A stretch of DNA of 49,387 nucleotides from an uncultured Chthoniobacterales bacterium (GCA_902805675.1 CADCTA010000050.1:1-49387); one strand, 5' to 3'; shown: positions 41,813 to 49,387, numbered from the stretch's first letter. Notes: generated by a model not told the origin, from the sequence alone. Translations and numbers: made by a program.

Positions 41813-44137
41813 TCACCACCACGACCAGAACTCGACACGGAAGGTCCGCGACAAACGCCGCATCATCAGCGTGATGATCTGCCGCTTGCCGCAATAAATC
41901 TTGGCCATCCCGGTCATGCCGGGCTTGAGGACGCCGTCCGCGTTGTCGATTTCGGTGGTGACCAGGATGGTGTTGGCCGGCTGTGCCGAGGCGCCGCTTG
42001 CGTCGGGAATAATACCGCTCTTCGACGCGCTGGCGCTCGGCGCAGAGGCTCCACCGTCCCCCGCAGTCGTAGCGATGTCTGTGACCTTGCCAGGAAAGAC
42101 GCGCTCCGGAAACGCGCGCACTTTCAACGCCACGGTGTGTCCATTGCGGACGTCTGCGATCTCCTTCTCTGAGACCGCGATCTCCGCTTTGATCGTCTTT
42201 GAATCCTGAACCTTCGCGATCAGATCGCCCTTCGCGACCGCCTGAAGCTTCATCGCCTGGAGCTGACGAGTGGGCGTGGTGACGATGCCGGCGGCAGGGC
42301 TGGTCACCTCCGTCAGGCGTAGCTGCTCCTGCAGGTGGCGGATCTGTGATTCCTGGCTGGCCACGGTGCCGCGCAACGCCTCGATCTCTTCCGGGCGCGT
42401 CCCGGCGAGCAGTAGGTCGAGCTTCTTCTTCGCTTCGGCGAGGTCACTCTCTGCACTCGCAACCAAGCGGCCGCTCTCTTCGAAATCCAGCATCGAGGTC
42501 AGCTGTTGCTCGTTCAGCGTCTTGAACCGGTCCATGCGCCCGCGGTGATACTTCAGCTGCTCTTCGTGACGCGCGACGGTCGTCATCGCGACCTCGATTT
42601 CTTCCGGACGCGATCCTGCTTCCAGGAGCCGCAAACGCGCGCGGCTCTCGCTCGCCAGGCCCTCAGTCTTCTCGAGCTCGGCGCGGAGGTCGCGATCCAC
42701 AATGCGCACGATGGGATCGCCGGCGTTTACGTGCTGGCCTTCGTCGACCAGGACCTCGCTGATCGTCCCTTCGATTTCGGTGCGAACATCGGCATTGTGG
42801 ATCGGCAGCACGTTGATCGAACCGGCGACCTTTAGTTCCAGCGGCACCACGATCATCAGGAACAGCACTGCGGCGGCGATGAGCCACTTCCGTCCACGGC
42901 GGCTCTTGCCATCGCCGTCTTTATCTTTCGAGCGGCTCGACGATTCTCGCGGCTCACGATTGCGCCCAAACAAGCCGCGCACTTTGCTTCTAAATCTCAT
43001 GCCGATTAGTCCCGCGAAGGCGAAAAAGGCGAGCCGCTGATCGGCCATGATCAGGTATTCGCCAAACGCCCACGCGAAGTAAGTGAGGATCGCGATGGAG
43101 GCAATCGCCGCCGGTATGCCGTAGGTGAGATAAATGCGACGCTCGCGCGGAAGCGCTGCGGGGAGTTTGCCCATGAGGCCGCCGAGACTCTTCACGCACG
43201 CGCCGACGTAGCGGAACGATTTCTTGCGCAGGTTCGGAATGCCGAGGTAATCGCTGAGCAGGTAGTAACCGTCGAGTTTGATGAGCGGGTTGAAATTGAA
43301 AAACGTCTTAATGCCCGAGGTCGCCATCACGACGAGGGCGACGTGATTGATCCAGCCGTCCGTGTCGGTCACGCGCCAGGCGACAGTCGCGAGCGCCCAG
43401 ATGAAGAGCTCAAAATACGGACCGGCGAAGCTGACCCAGAGGCGCTGCGATTTCGGGAAGAACCACGCGTCGCTCACATTGCAGTAGAACGCCGGCTGCA
43501 GGTAGATGAGGAGGAAGCCCATCTCACGCACTTCGCCGCCGAAGTATTTGCACGTCAGGCCATGTGCGAACTCGTGCAGGGTCACGACGACGAAGATGGT
43601 CGCGATGAGCAGCGGCACGGTGGAAAAGCTGTAAAGGCCTGCCGCGGCTCCGAGGATTCCGCTCCAGTTAAATGCGGTGATGCCGAAGGCCAGGAGAATG
43701 ATCGCCGCTGAGACGAAGACAAACTGCGACGTGAAGCAAAAGCGCACCCACGGCAGCAGCCGGTTCAGGATGCTTTCGGGGTCGAGCAGCTTGAAGCGCA
43801 GGTTGAGCCAGCCGCCGGCGACCCGGTTCTTCTCCTGCTGGCGGCGCGAGCTGCTTCGGGCGCCGGGCCGCTCGAGCAGGCGGTTCTTATCGAGTGTCTT
43901 GACGAACCCGGTGAGCACTTCCGGCGCGAGCGTGGCGCCAAATCTTCCTTCCACGCGCCGCTGCACCTCATCGAGCGGTGTCTCACCGTCGAGCTGTTCT
44001 GCGATGTAGCCTTCAGCTTCCTTCAGCCGGAAGAACTCCCTGCTGAGCGGATCCTTGATGACGAGGACCGCGCAGTCGCCTTCCGTCTGAAAGCGACGGT
44101 CGAGGTCGGTGCGGAGCTTCGGGAGGGTGGATGGCAC
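41813..44137 (-). CDS. PqqD-like / M50 site-2 protease / HlyD adaptor fusion
   Basis: The predicted 774-residue membrane protein has three parts. Residues ~1-100 resemble a PqqD/RRE winged helix (VIKDPLSREFFRLKEAEGYI, then DGETPLDEVQ). The middle is an M50 protease with THEFAHG-type HExxH motif (VTLHEFAHGLTCKYFGG), NFNPLIKLDGYYLLSD as the second motif, and several membrane helices. The C-terminal 300 residues form an HlyD/RND-type periplasmic adaptor, with EGTISEVLVDEGQHVNAGDP (lipoyl-like), long coiled coil, then SPAAGIVTTP. Similar proteins are annotated 'putative peptide zinc metalloprotease'. GTG 44137 was preferred because the reading frame upstream runs through a terminator hairpin. A processing/export role for the nearby small peptide is inferred. 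Confidence 0.85.
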   Translation of the reverse strand: MPSTLPKLRTDLDRRFQTEGDCAVLVIKDPLSREFFRLKEAEGYIAEQLDGETPLDEVQRRVEGRFGATLAPEVLTGFVKTLDKNRLLERPGARSSSRRQQEKNRVAGGWLNLRFKLLDPESILNRLLPWVRFCFTSQFVFVSAAIILLAFGITAFNWSGILGAAAGLYSFSTVPLLIATIFVVVTLHEFAHGLTCKYFGGEVREMGFLLIYLQPAFYCNVSDAWFFPKSQRLWVSFAGPYFELFIWALATVAWRVTDTDGWINHVALVVMATSGIKTFFNFNPLIKLDGYYLLSDYLGIPNLRKKSFRYVGACVKSLGGLMGKLPAALPRERRIYLTYGIPAAIASIAILTYFAWAFGEYLIMADQRLAFFAFAGLIGMRFRSKVRGLFGRNREPRESSSRSKDKDGDGKSRRGRKWLIAAAVLFLMIVVPLELKVAGSINVLPIHNADVRTEIEGTISEVLVDEGQHVNAGDPIVRIVDRDLRAELEKTEGLASESRARLRLLEAGSRPEEIEVAMTTVARHEEQLKYHRGRMDRFKTLNEQQLTSMLDFEESGRLVASAESDLAEAKKKLDLLLAGTRPEEIEALRGTVASQESQIRHLQEQLRLTEVTSPAAGIVTTPTRQLQAMKLQAVAKGDLIAKVQDSKTIKAEIAVSEKEIADVRNGHTVALKVRAFPERVFPGKVTDIATTAGDGGASAPSASASKSGIIPDASGASAQPANTILVTTEIDNADGVLKPGMTGMAKIYCGKRQIITLMMRRLSRTFRVEFWSWW

Positions 44138-44159
44138 GCGTGGGTTCGCTAATGTATGC

Positions 44160-44198
44160 AAAAAGAAGGCTGCCGAGTTTCCCCGGCAGCCTTCGCTA
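44160..44198 (-). terminator. Rho-independent terminator after the LEQRIAPG peptide gene
   Basis: On the minus strand an 11-bp perfect stem (GAAGGCTGCCG with CGGCAGCCTTC) closes a GGGAAACT loop and is followed by TTTTTG. It lies about 70 bases downstream of the peptide gene stop. It separates that gene from the M50-HlyD gene and argues against a start codon for the latter upstream of 44160. Confidence 0.9.
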
Positions 44199-44268
44199 TT
44201 AGTGCGATTACTGAGCTGGCGAGCGGACGCGCCGCTCACCGGTTCGTATCGTATTTACAGGCTACCGC

Positions 44269-44670
44269 TTAGCTGCCGTGACGACCGCCATGCTTGCCAT
44301 GGCCTTTGCCAGTGCCGCGCGTGTCCTCGGTGCCCTGAGTGGCCGTGCCGGTGTCGTTCTGGGTACCAGTGCCAGTGCCGGTATCCACCGTGCCCTGCGT
44401 CTGTGTGCCACCCGTGCCAGCAGTGCCGCCAGTCGCGACCGTGCCGCGTGTGCCAGCTGTGCCGCCGGTGCCCTGCGTACCAGTGCCGGTGTCATTCTGA
44501 GTGCCTGTGCCGGTGCCAGTAGCCTGAGTCTGCGTTCCAGTTGCGGTGCCCTGGCTTCCGGTGCCATTGCTGCCGTCTGAAGCGGTGCCGCCTCCGCCGC
44601 TAGCGCCGTGCATGACGCCAGGAGCGATACGCTGCTCAAGTTTTTCCAGTTCCAGATTCAGATGTTTCAT
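44269..44670 (-). CDS. Small LEQRIAPG-leader Gly/Thr-rich protein (putative exported precursor)
   Basis: The 133-residue product starts MKHLNLELEKLEQRIAPGVM, an LE(x)R-x-A-P motif seen at the N-terminus of many Verrucomicrobiota and Planctomycetota exported proteins. The rest is low complexity: Gly, Thr, Gln, Asn and Asp, with a twice-repeated unit TGTGTQNDTGT-x-TQGT and a basic tail GKGHGKHGGRHGS. It has no Sec signal peptide or membrane helix. RBS AAGGAT precedes the ATG by eight bases, and a strong terminator follows. The PqqD-M50-HlyD gene next on the same strand suggests that this protein is a substrate, with the N-terminus as leader. Core fate and any modification are unknown. Confidence 0.8.
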   Translation of the reverse strand: MKHLNLELEKLEQRIAPGVMHGASGGGGTASDGSNGTGSQGTATGTQTQATGTGTGTQNDTGTGTQGTGGTAGTRGTVATGGTAGTGGTQTQGTVDTGTGTGTQNDTGTATQGTEDTRGTGKGHGKHGGRHGS

Positions 44671-45002
44671 TGTTTAGATCCTTCTCGCCGTGGGGGTTGG
44701 CTGCTACTTGCGTCACACTCGTGCCGCAAATTTCGCGGTTTACCCATGATTACCGCAAAGGCCGTGTATTTATAGAATCGGCAGTGAACCTCGATCCGGA
44801 CCCCGGAAAATGTTTCACGATTGTAACCTGCGTAAGTCCATCTCTGCGCGCGCCTTGAGTGACGCTAAACGCCGTGTTCGCACGCACCTGCGGCGAAAGT
44901 TTCTGCGCGCCGGTGCCGAATCGATGGAAATTCCGCGGCGAATCGCAGGCCGCCGTCCGTTTAGCGCGCTTCCGCGTCAGGTCGGCTGGTTCCCGCGACA
45001 GC
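44671..45002. other. Gene-free upstream region of the peptide gene
   Basis: I see no convincing gene here. On the minus strand, TATAAATA at 44767-44774 could be a -10 element for the peptide gene about 100 bases upstream of its ATG, though no good -35 is spaced from it. A near-palindrome, CCGCAAATTTCGCGG at 44724-44738, lies between that and the gene and could be an operator. Both are weak, by-eye calls. Confidence 0.35.
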
Positions 45003-45420
45003 TCACGGTAGCAGCCGGACGCGATAGAAGGCCGCGGCGGCGACACCGCCATTCGGGTCGCTGATCTCAGTCGGCCCGCTGGTGGCAGGTGTGACGCCAG
45101 CCACACCGGGGATGAACTCCCATTCGAGAGCGGTGAGGGCGAGTTTGCGCTCGAGGCGGAATGTCTTGCCGGCGGCACCTTCAAAGCGAACGACGATCGC
45201 GTTGCCGCTGCAGCGCATGTCACTGGAGCGGAAGATCACACCGTGATACTCGAATGCGCCAATGTCACTGATGCCGGCGCGAAGGTAGCCGCGTTGATCG
45301 TGCGATGGTGCGAGTGCGCGCTGTCCGCGGAATCGATTGCAGGGCTGCTGGCGAGAAGCGCGTGAGTGGCGGCACGTGTACCTGCACTACCCCAAAAGGT
45401 TCTCGACACGTGCGCTTTAA
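45003..45420 (-). pseudogene. Remnant C-terminus of a choice-of-anchor-Q-type secreted protein
   Basis: The minus strand encodes a typical C-terminal tail of large secreted beta-helix proteins: ALLASSPAIDSADSA, then after a frame change near 45305-45320 DQRGYLRAGISDIGAFEYHG, and a final FRLERKLALTALEWEFIPG and FYRVRLLP. The SPAID...DQRG...DIGAFE order is the choice-of-anchor Q signature. The N-terminal bulk of the protein is missing. The fragment is cut by a frameshift and has no start codon at a sensible place, so it is a decayed remnant. The stop at 45003 appears original. Confidence 0.75.
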
Positions 45421-45438
45421 GCCCGAGCTTCGCGACAC

Positions 45439-45978
45439 ATGCAATCCTTGAAACACCGCCTCCTCGTCGCGTTCCTCACCTTCACCTGCCTTTCCCTCGC
45501 TGTGGCGAGGACCAGCGTCGACGGAAAGGTCAAGTTCCCGGCCGATGAGCCGACGTTCACTCTCGAGCTCCCCGCCGGATGGACTTACGAGGCGGATAAA
45601 GATGGCAATCTCGATTGCGCACCGGGCGACGATTCCGGCTACATGTTGACGGTTCTCCTCCTGCCGCAGATCAGCAGTCAAAAGGAACTGAAGGCTGCTT
45701 TGCCCAAGCTGGCCAAGACGATGGCCGATGGTGCGAAGCTCAAGAACTTCGCAACCAGCGACGTCGAGAGCGATAAAAACGGCAATGGCATCAGCTTCAG
45801 CGGCATCGCCGGCCAAGGGGAAATGGAAGGCACCGACTTCGTCGTCTTCGTGCACGGCTTCGAGACAAAGAAGGGAAAGTTCTACGCGCTCGTCACGGCC
45901 GGCTCAGAAAAGGCCGACAAGAAGCACGAGAAGAACTACGACGCGATCACCGCATCGATCGAGCCGCTCGAGGAGTAA
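45439..45978 (+). CDS. Small secreted protein of unknown function
   Basis: The 179-residue product begins with a signal peptide (LKHRLLVAFLTFTCLSLAVA). The mature protein starts with KVKFPADEPTFTLELPAGWT, then LDCAPGDDSGYMLTVLLLP, and ends FYALVTAGSEKADKKHEKNY. This order (a P-x-x-x-F-x-l-x-l-P-x-G-W start, an allosteric-looking beta core and a terminal helix) resembles PsbP/DUF1795-like small periplasmic proteins. The match is structural and weak. It lies between two decayed regions but is itself intact. Confidence 0.78.
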   Translation: MQSLKHRLLVAFLTFTCLSLAVARTSVDGKVKFPADEPTFTLELPAGWTYEADKDGNLDCAPGDDSGYMLTVLLLPQISSQKELKAALPKLAKTMADGAKLKNFATSDVESDKNGNGISFSGIAGQGEMEGTDFVVFVHGFETKKGKFYALVTAGSEKADKKHEKNYDAITASIEPLEE

Positions 45979-46049
45979 TCGGTCTCTGCGCCCGACCGGC
46001 GTCGTCCCTCCGTGTCGCGGGTGCGCCTCTTACGTACGGCAGATGTCAT

Positions 46050-46460
46050 CGGCCGCGGGCCCGGCGTGCGTAGAGACGGCACCGTCGTTTTCAGGCGGAG
46101 GCGATCTTCACTGCGCTTTACGATGCAACGGGTGAGCCGCGCGGCTTTACGAAAGTCACACGCGATATCACCGAGCAGTCGCGAAACAGCAGGAGCTCGC
46201 GCTCGCGCTGGCCGAGGCAAAGCACGCCGACGAGATCAAGGACCACTTCTTCTCCGTGCTCAGCCGCCCGCTGGGCACGTCGCTGACGGCCGCTCTGGCG
46301 GCGGTCAGCTTCATGGCCGAAAACGCCAGCGAAGCGCGGGCGAGCGAACAGTTCGCGCAGCATATCGCCATGATCCGGCGCAACGGGCAGCTCGAAGCGC
46401 AGCTGATCGGCGAGCTCCTCGACGGCACCCCCCCTCAGCAACCGCAAAACGCGTGCGAAA
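46050..46460 (+). pseudogene. Decayed PAS/HisKA fragment of a sensor kinase
   Basis: Pieces over more than one frame spell the end of a PAS domain (VRRDGTVVF, then AEAIFTALYDATGEPRGFTK and VTRDITEQ) followed, after a frame change near 46180, by KQQELALALAEAKHADEIKD and FFSVLSRPLGTSLTAALAAV. The last segment corresponds to a HisKA dimerization domain in which the usual HELRTPL phospho-acceptor region reads RPLGTSL, so the histidine is gone. It continues to AQLIGELLDG and then stops resembling a kinase. The second frame stays open into the downstream ATPase gene. Confidence 0.7.
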
Positions 46461-46528
46461 ATCTCGGCCGCACCCAGGTTGCGAAGCGCAGGTTAGAAGT
46501 CGACACTCCGCGGCCCGTGAGCGAATCG

Positions 46529-47524
46529 ATGAGCGACGACGCCCTTTTGCCCAGCCTGCGAACCGACTCGCTGCCGAACTTCCGCAAGCGCCGCTACCTC
46601 GGCGACGATCTATGCCTGCCACTCTCGGCCTTCACCGCCGCGGATGGCGAGCGCGTGCGAGAGCTTTACGATTTCCTGCAGGACGCGTTCGCAGTCTTCA
46701 GCCCTGCACCGGGCTCGGCGTCCGCGGAGCTCGAGCGGGCTGAGGAGTTCATCCGCGAGCAGGACCTCAGTGCGCGGTTGCGCAGTGTGCGGCAGTTTGG
46801 CATCAGCTACCACGACGCGTCGGAGTTGATGGCCAAGACCATCCACGACGTGCGGGGCGGCGGTCTTTCCTTTCTGCTCAATCACCTGCAGTTCGCCCAG
46901 ATGGGCGATGAGCTCAGCGGCGAGTCCTTGCGCACCTTCTTCTTTCTCACGCGCGACCACCTCAAGATCATGCGCAACGCGCTTCTTGGGCTGGATGACG
47001 CCAAGCGCGCGGAAGATCTGCTGCCAAAGCTGCACGGCATCAGCTTCATCGTCGAAAAGTGGACGAACGCGCTCCTCCACGACGCGCAGCGACAGGTTCG
47101 CCTCGAGGTCGATTCCCGGTTCGACGGCAACATCTCGGAGTGTTGCGTCGAGTTTGGCGCGCTGGATCGCATCCTCTACAACCTGATCAACAACGCCTCG
47201 CGCCACACCGCGACTGACCGCGTCCGGCTCACGATCGTGCCGTTGCCGGCCACCCATCCGCTCGACCTGCGCTTCATCGTCGCAAACGAGGTGAGCGAAA
47301 CGGAGGCGGCGAACCTCGGATCGCGCGATCCGACCGAACTCTTCCGGCCCGGCGTCTCAAGCACAGGGTCCGGCTTCGGAATGACAGTGGCGGCCGATTT
47401 CGTCGCGAACGCCTATGGGCTTGGCTCGCGCGATGAAGCTGTCGCGGGCCAGTATGTCGGCGCGCAGCTGGTCGATCGGCGGTTCGTAGCCTGGTTCCAC
47501 TGGCCGATCGCCCCCGACATTTAG
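46529..47524 (+). CDS. Histidine-kinase-like ATPase (HATPase_c) protein
   Basis: ATG 46529 gives 331 residues. A helical N-terminal region leads to SYHDASELMAKTIHDVRGGG, where His106 in the HDVRGG segment is a candidate phospho-acceptor. The C-terminal ATPase has the N-box LDRILYNLINNASRH and a G-box STGSGFGMTVAADFVANAYG. There is no membrane helix or obvious sensor domain, so the kinase should be cytoplasmic. No response regulator lies nearby. The frame is open upstream through a decayed PAS/HisKA fragment, and an ancestral fusion cannot be excluded. I preferred the internal ATG because the upstream portion is degraded. Confidence 0.75.
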   Translation: MSDDALLPSLRTDSLPNFRKRRYLGDDLCLPLSAFTAADGERVRELYDFLQDAFAVFSPAPGSASAELERAEEFIREQDLSARLRSVRQFGISYHDASELMAKTIHDVRGGGLSFLLNHLQFAQMGDELSGESLRTFFFLTRDHLKIMRNALLGLDDAKRAEDLLPKLHGISFIVEKWTNALLHDAQRQVRLEVDSRFDGNISECCVEFGALDRILYNLINNASRHTATDRVRLTIVPLPATHPLDLRFIVANEVSETEAANLGSRDPTELFRPGVSSTGSGFGMTVAADFVANAYGLGSRDEAVAGQYVGAQLVDRRFVAWFHWPIAPDI

Positions 47525-47559
47525 CACAGCCTTTTTAGATTCAATCGACCGCCGCCCTC

Positions 47560-47790
47560 TTACTTGGTCGACCTCTGCGGGCTCGGCGGCTCATGCCAGA
47601 CGACGCGCTTTCCGGCGCGATCGATGTAGCCCCACGACGCGCGTTGGTCGGGGTTCTTCGCATACATCCCGTAAGTGTCCGCGGTCGCGACACACGCCAG
47701 CTCGTCGACGAAAACCGGTCTGCGCTGGTGGTCGGTCGCAGGCGCCCAGGCTGGCCCGACATATCGCCGGTTCGTCCCGGCTTGGCACAT
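47560..47790 (-). CDS. Possible small WG-repeat-like protein
   Basis: This 76-residue frame contains RRPVFVDELACVATADTYGM and ASWGYIDRAGKRVVWHEPP. The second stretch is like a single WG repeat (W-G-y-I-D-x-x-G-k-x-V). An in-frame stop lies just before its first ATG, and no RBS is visible. It may be a gene fragment or a small protein. It is convergent with the kinase-like gene, 35 bases apart. Confidence 0.4.
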   Translation of the reverse strand: MCQAGTNRRYVGPAWAPATDHQRRPVFVDELACVATADTYGMYAKNPDQRASWGYIDRAGKRVVWHEPPSPQRSTK

Positions 47791-47967
47791 GCCAGAGATC
47801 GGTCACAGAAACTTCGACTCTCATTTGCGGTAGTTGTTTTTGCGCGGAGCAGCAGGCAGCCGAATCCACGCTGAACAAAGCCGAGCTCAAGCAAAGAAGG
47901 CCCCAAGCCGCAGACAACGCCGAGATCCTGCAACAACACCAAGCCCCAACCCTCACCTACTACCACC

Positions 47968-49332
47968 ATGCCCCAGCTCATTGTTATCCCACCAGCAAAC
48001 TTCAGCGTGTCGACCTATTTCGATTTTCCCGCAGTCGCCGGGTTGTCGACCTGGGGTTACCCGGGAGCTCCACCGTATGTCCCGTCCACTTTGAGTGGAG
48101 TGCTCGCGCAGCGCCGCCATGAGCTGACAGCTTTTGCCAACAGGGCGCTAGGCACGGCGGCCGGTCTCTCACACCTGCAGGAGATGGCGTCCGCCGCAGA
48201 GGCCTCTCCAGCCGAGAACGGTGGCGGCGGCGGTGCTGCTGCTATTCGGCCAGCACGTGCCGAAGCATCCCCAGTGCAAGTGCTGGAAGCCGTAGGAGCG
48301 CTCATCATGGAAGAGTCCGCCGTCGACCGTGCTGCGCTCGAGGGGGCGCTCGGAGCCACCGTGATCGAGAATTTCCTCCTGCCCCTCGAGTACCCGGTGG
48401 AAGTAGGCGCGGAGCAGACTTCTCCCGGCGACGCGGCGGGCACGCTGCCATGGCATCTGGCGGACGCGAATGTTCAAGCGGCCCGTAGCCGCGGGCTGCA
48501 AGGGCAGGGGACCCTCGTCGGTGTCGTCGATACCGGGATCGATGTGAATCACCCCGAGTTTGCCGGAAAGAAGATCCACTTCGCGGAGTTCGACGCTTCG
48601 GGACGCCTGCTCAGCAGAACCCCGCGGGACGCAGGGAATCACGGCACGCATGTCTGCGGGATCATCGCCGGGGCAAACAGCGGCGTAGCCCCGAAAGCGG
48701 AACTGGCCGTGGCAGCTGTGCTGACGATCCCCGGACCGCGCGGATTGAGTGGTTGGTTCGCGCAGATTCTCGGTGGGATAAACTGGCTGCTGACCGAGCC
48801 GTTTGATGGGACGGACGTGGAACCCGGGGTGGATGTTTTCAACGCCTCGCTCGGCGGCGTCGGCTACAGCGATTATTACTACAACGCGCTAGCCAATGCG
48901 CGCCTGACCACCGGCACCGTTCTCGTTGCTGCGATCGGCAATAGCGGCCCTGGCCAGAATAATCATGGGAGCCCGGGAAACTACGACATCGTAGTGGGTG
49001 TCGGGGCGATCGATGCCGCACACAATGTCGCGTCGTTCAGCGATTGGGGGTCAGTTTCCCAGCACGGCGCGCTGCGCAAGCCGGACCTGTGTGCGCCCGG
49101 GGTAGCAGTCGTCTCATGTGTGCCGGGCGGCGGCTACGCGCCAATGAACGGCACCTCGATGGCTTCTCCCGTTGTGGCCGGCGCACTAGCCTTGCTCCTC
49201 CAGCAGAATCCGCCGCTATTGCTCAACGCCAACGCCCTGATTGCCCGCCTCTTTAGTTTGACCGCTCCGCTCTCGGGCTCGGCCAATCAGATGCGCAGCG
49301 GGCGGGGGCGCCTCGACTTGACCGGCATCTAG
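47968..49332 (+). CDS. Subtilisin-family (S8) serine protease
   Basis: The 454-residue product has an intact catalytic triad: Asp188 in GVVDTGIDVNHPEF, His225 in GNHGTHVCGI and Ser397 in NGTSMASPVVAGAL. The oxyanion-hole Asn is Asn325 in AAIGNSGPG. About 160 residues precede the catalytic domain, with a Gly/Ala-rich linker and EYPVEVGAEQ-type propeptide-like segments. There is no recognizable signal peptide, which is odd for a subtilase, although its N-terminus PQLIVIPPANFSVSTYF is hydrophobic in places. The protease domain ends near the stop at 49332, with no C-terminal anchor. No RBS is evident upstream of the ATG at 47968. Confidence 0.92.
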   Translation: MPQLIVIPPANFSVSTYFDFPAVAGLSTWGYPGAPPYVPSTLSGVLAQRRHELTAFANRALGTAAGLSHLQEMASAAEASPAENGGGGGAAAIRPARAEASPVQVLEAVGALIMEESAVDRAALEGALGATVIENFLLPLEYPVEVGAEQTSPGDAAGTLPWHLADANVQAARSRGLQGQGTLVGVVDTGIDVNHPEFAGKKIHFAEFDASGRLLSRTPRDAGNHGTHVCGIIAGANSGVAPKAELAVAAVLTIPGPRGLSGWFAQILGGINWLLTEPFDGTDVEPGVDVFNASLGGVGYSDYYYNALANARLTTGTVLVAAIGNSGPGQNNHGSPGNYDIVVGVGAIDAAHNVASFSDWGSVSQHGALRKPDLCAPGVAVVSCVPGGGYAPMNGTSMASPVVAGALALLLQQNPPLLLNANALIARLFSLTAPLSGSANQMRSGRGRLDLTGI

Positions 49333-49352
49333 TCGAGCGTTAGCTGACCTTG

Positions 49353-49387
49353 ATGGTTGATCCCGCAGTCCGCGACTTGCTGGGCGC
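49353..49387 (+). CDS. Start of an open reading frame cut by the window edge
   Basis: An ATG at 49353 opens a frame (MVDPAVRDLLG) that stays open to the last base. It begins 21 bases after the subtilase stop on the same strand. Too short to identify. Confidence 0.25.
   Translation, partial: MVDPAVRDLLG

Noticed and set aside
44239..44239. GTG start for the M50-HlyD protein at 44239.
   Set aside because: Translation from here would run through the terminator hairpin of the preceding gene and adds residues with no family similarity.

Overview
The window is about 49 kb of high-GC chromosomal DNA that reads as a soil-type Verrucomicrobiota genome, closest in style to Chthoniobacterales/Spartobacteria. 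This is inferred from a mix of Gram-negative envelope genes (LPS glycosyltransferases, signal peptidase I, lipoproteins), a tandem pair of Trp/Asp-Pro repeat proteins, an LE(x)R-type leader peptide, a remnant of a DIGAFE (choice-of-anchor Q-like) secreted protein, and many dispersed palindromic intergenic elements. No 16S or other phylogenetic marker RNA is present, so the assignment is an inference. There are no tRNAs, rRNAs, CRISPR arrays, transposases or phage genes. Most of the content is ordinary housekeeping and envelope genes in short operons.

Layout. 1-3278: three glycosyltransferases (a GT9 heptosyltransferase cut by the window edge and two GT4 enzymes), probably for LPS core or surface glycans. 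3227-5787: STAS protein, HAD phosphatase, glutamyl-Q tRNA(Asp) synthetase (gluQ), FHA protein. 5882-13799: lepA, two tandem paralogous repeat proteins, an N-terminally extended signal peptidase I, a polytopic membrane protein and a squalene/phytoene synthase of HpnD type. 13909-16426: two small Gly-rich lipoproteins flanking a UbiD decarboxylase pseudogene with four separate lesions. 16606-18719: molybdenum cofactor genes moaA-moaC-mog. 18720-23383: TAT-type metallophosphoesterase, M23 peptidase, M43-like metalloprotease, two small secreted proteins, PHP phosphoesterase. 23770-25810: dnaX-ybaB. 25946-31862: P1 (DmpA-like) peptidase, lipoprotein, EreA/ChaN-like exported protein, and a catalytic plus non-catalytic M16 peptidase pair. 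32098-35030: SDR, DUF819-like membrane protein, alpha/beta hydrolase. 35056-37507: TerC/Alx, hibernation factor (HPF) and a divergent NhaR-type LysR regulator. 37591-39342: a membrane-anchored hypothetical and a TPR-like protein. 39557-44670: a same-strand cassette comprising an LEQRIAPG-leader Gly/Thr-rich peptide, a PqqD-like/M50/HlyD fusion, a ParB-like protein and a TIGR02587/TIGR02588 pair. 45003-47524: decayed remnants (anchor-Q C-terminus, PAS/HisKA fragment), one secreted protein and a histidine-kinase-like ATPase. 47968-49332: a subtilase without an obvious signal peptide.

The strongest candidate for an undescribed system is the 39.5-44.7 kb cassette. A small precursor-like protein with a conserved N-terminal motif and low-complexity Thr/Gly core lies beside a membrane protein that joins a PqqD-like domain, a site-2-type protease and an HlyD adaptor. 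Next comes a ParB-fold-like protein, then two membrane proteins of unknown function. Together they look like a peptide recognition, processing and export route. A second theme is the intergenic repeats: at least six palindromic families occur, and several copies supply start codons, stop codons or a Shine-Dalgarno sequence to the adjoining genes.
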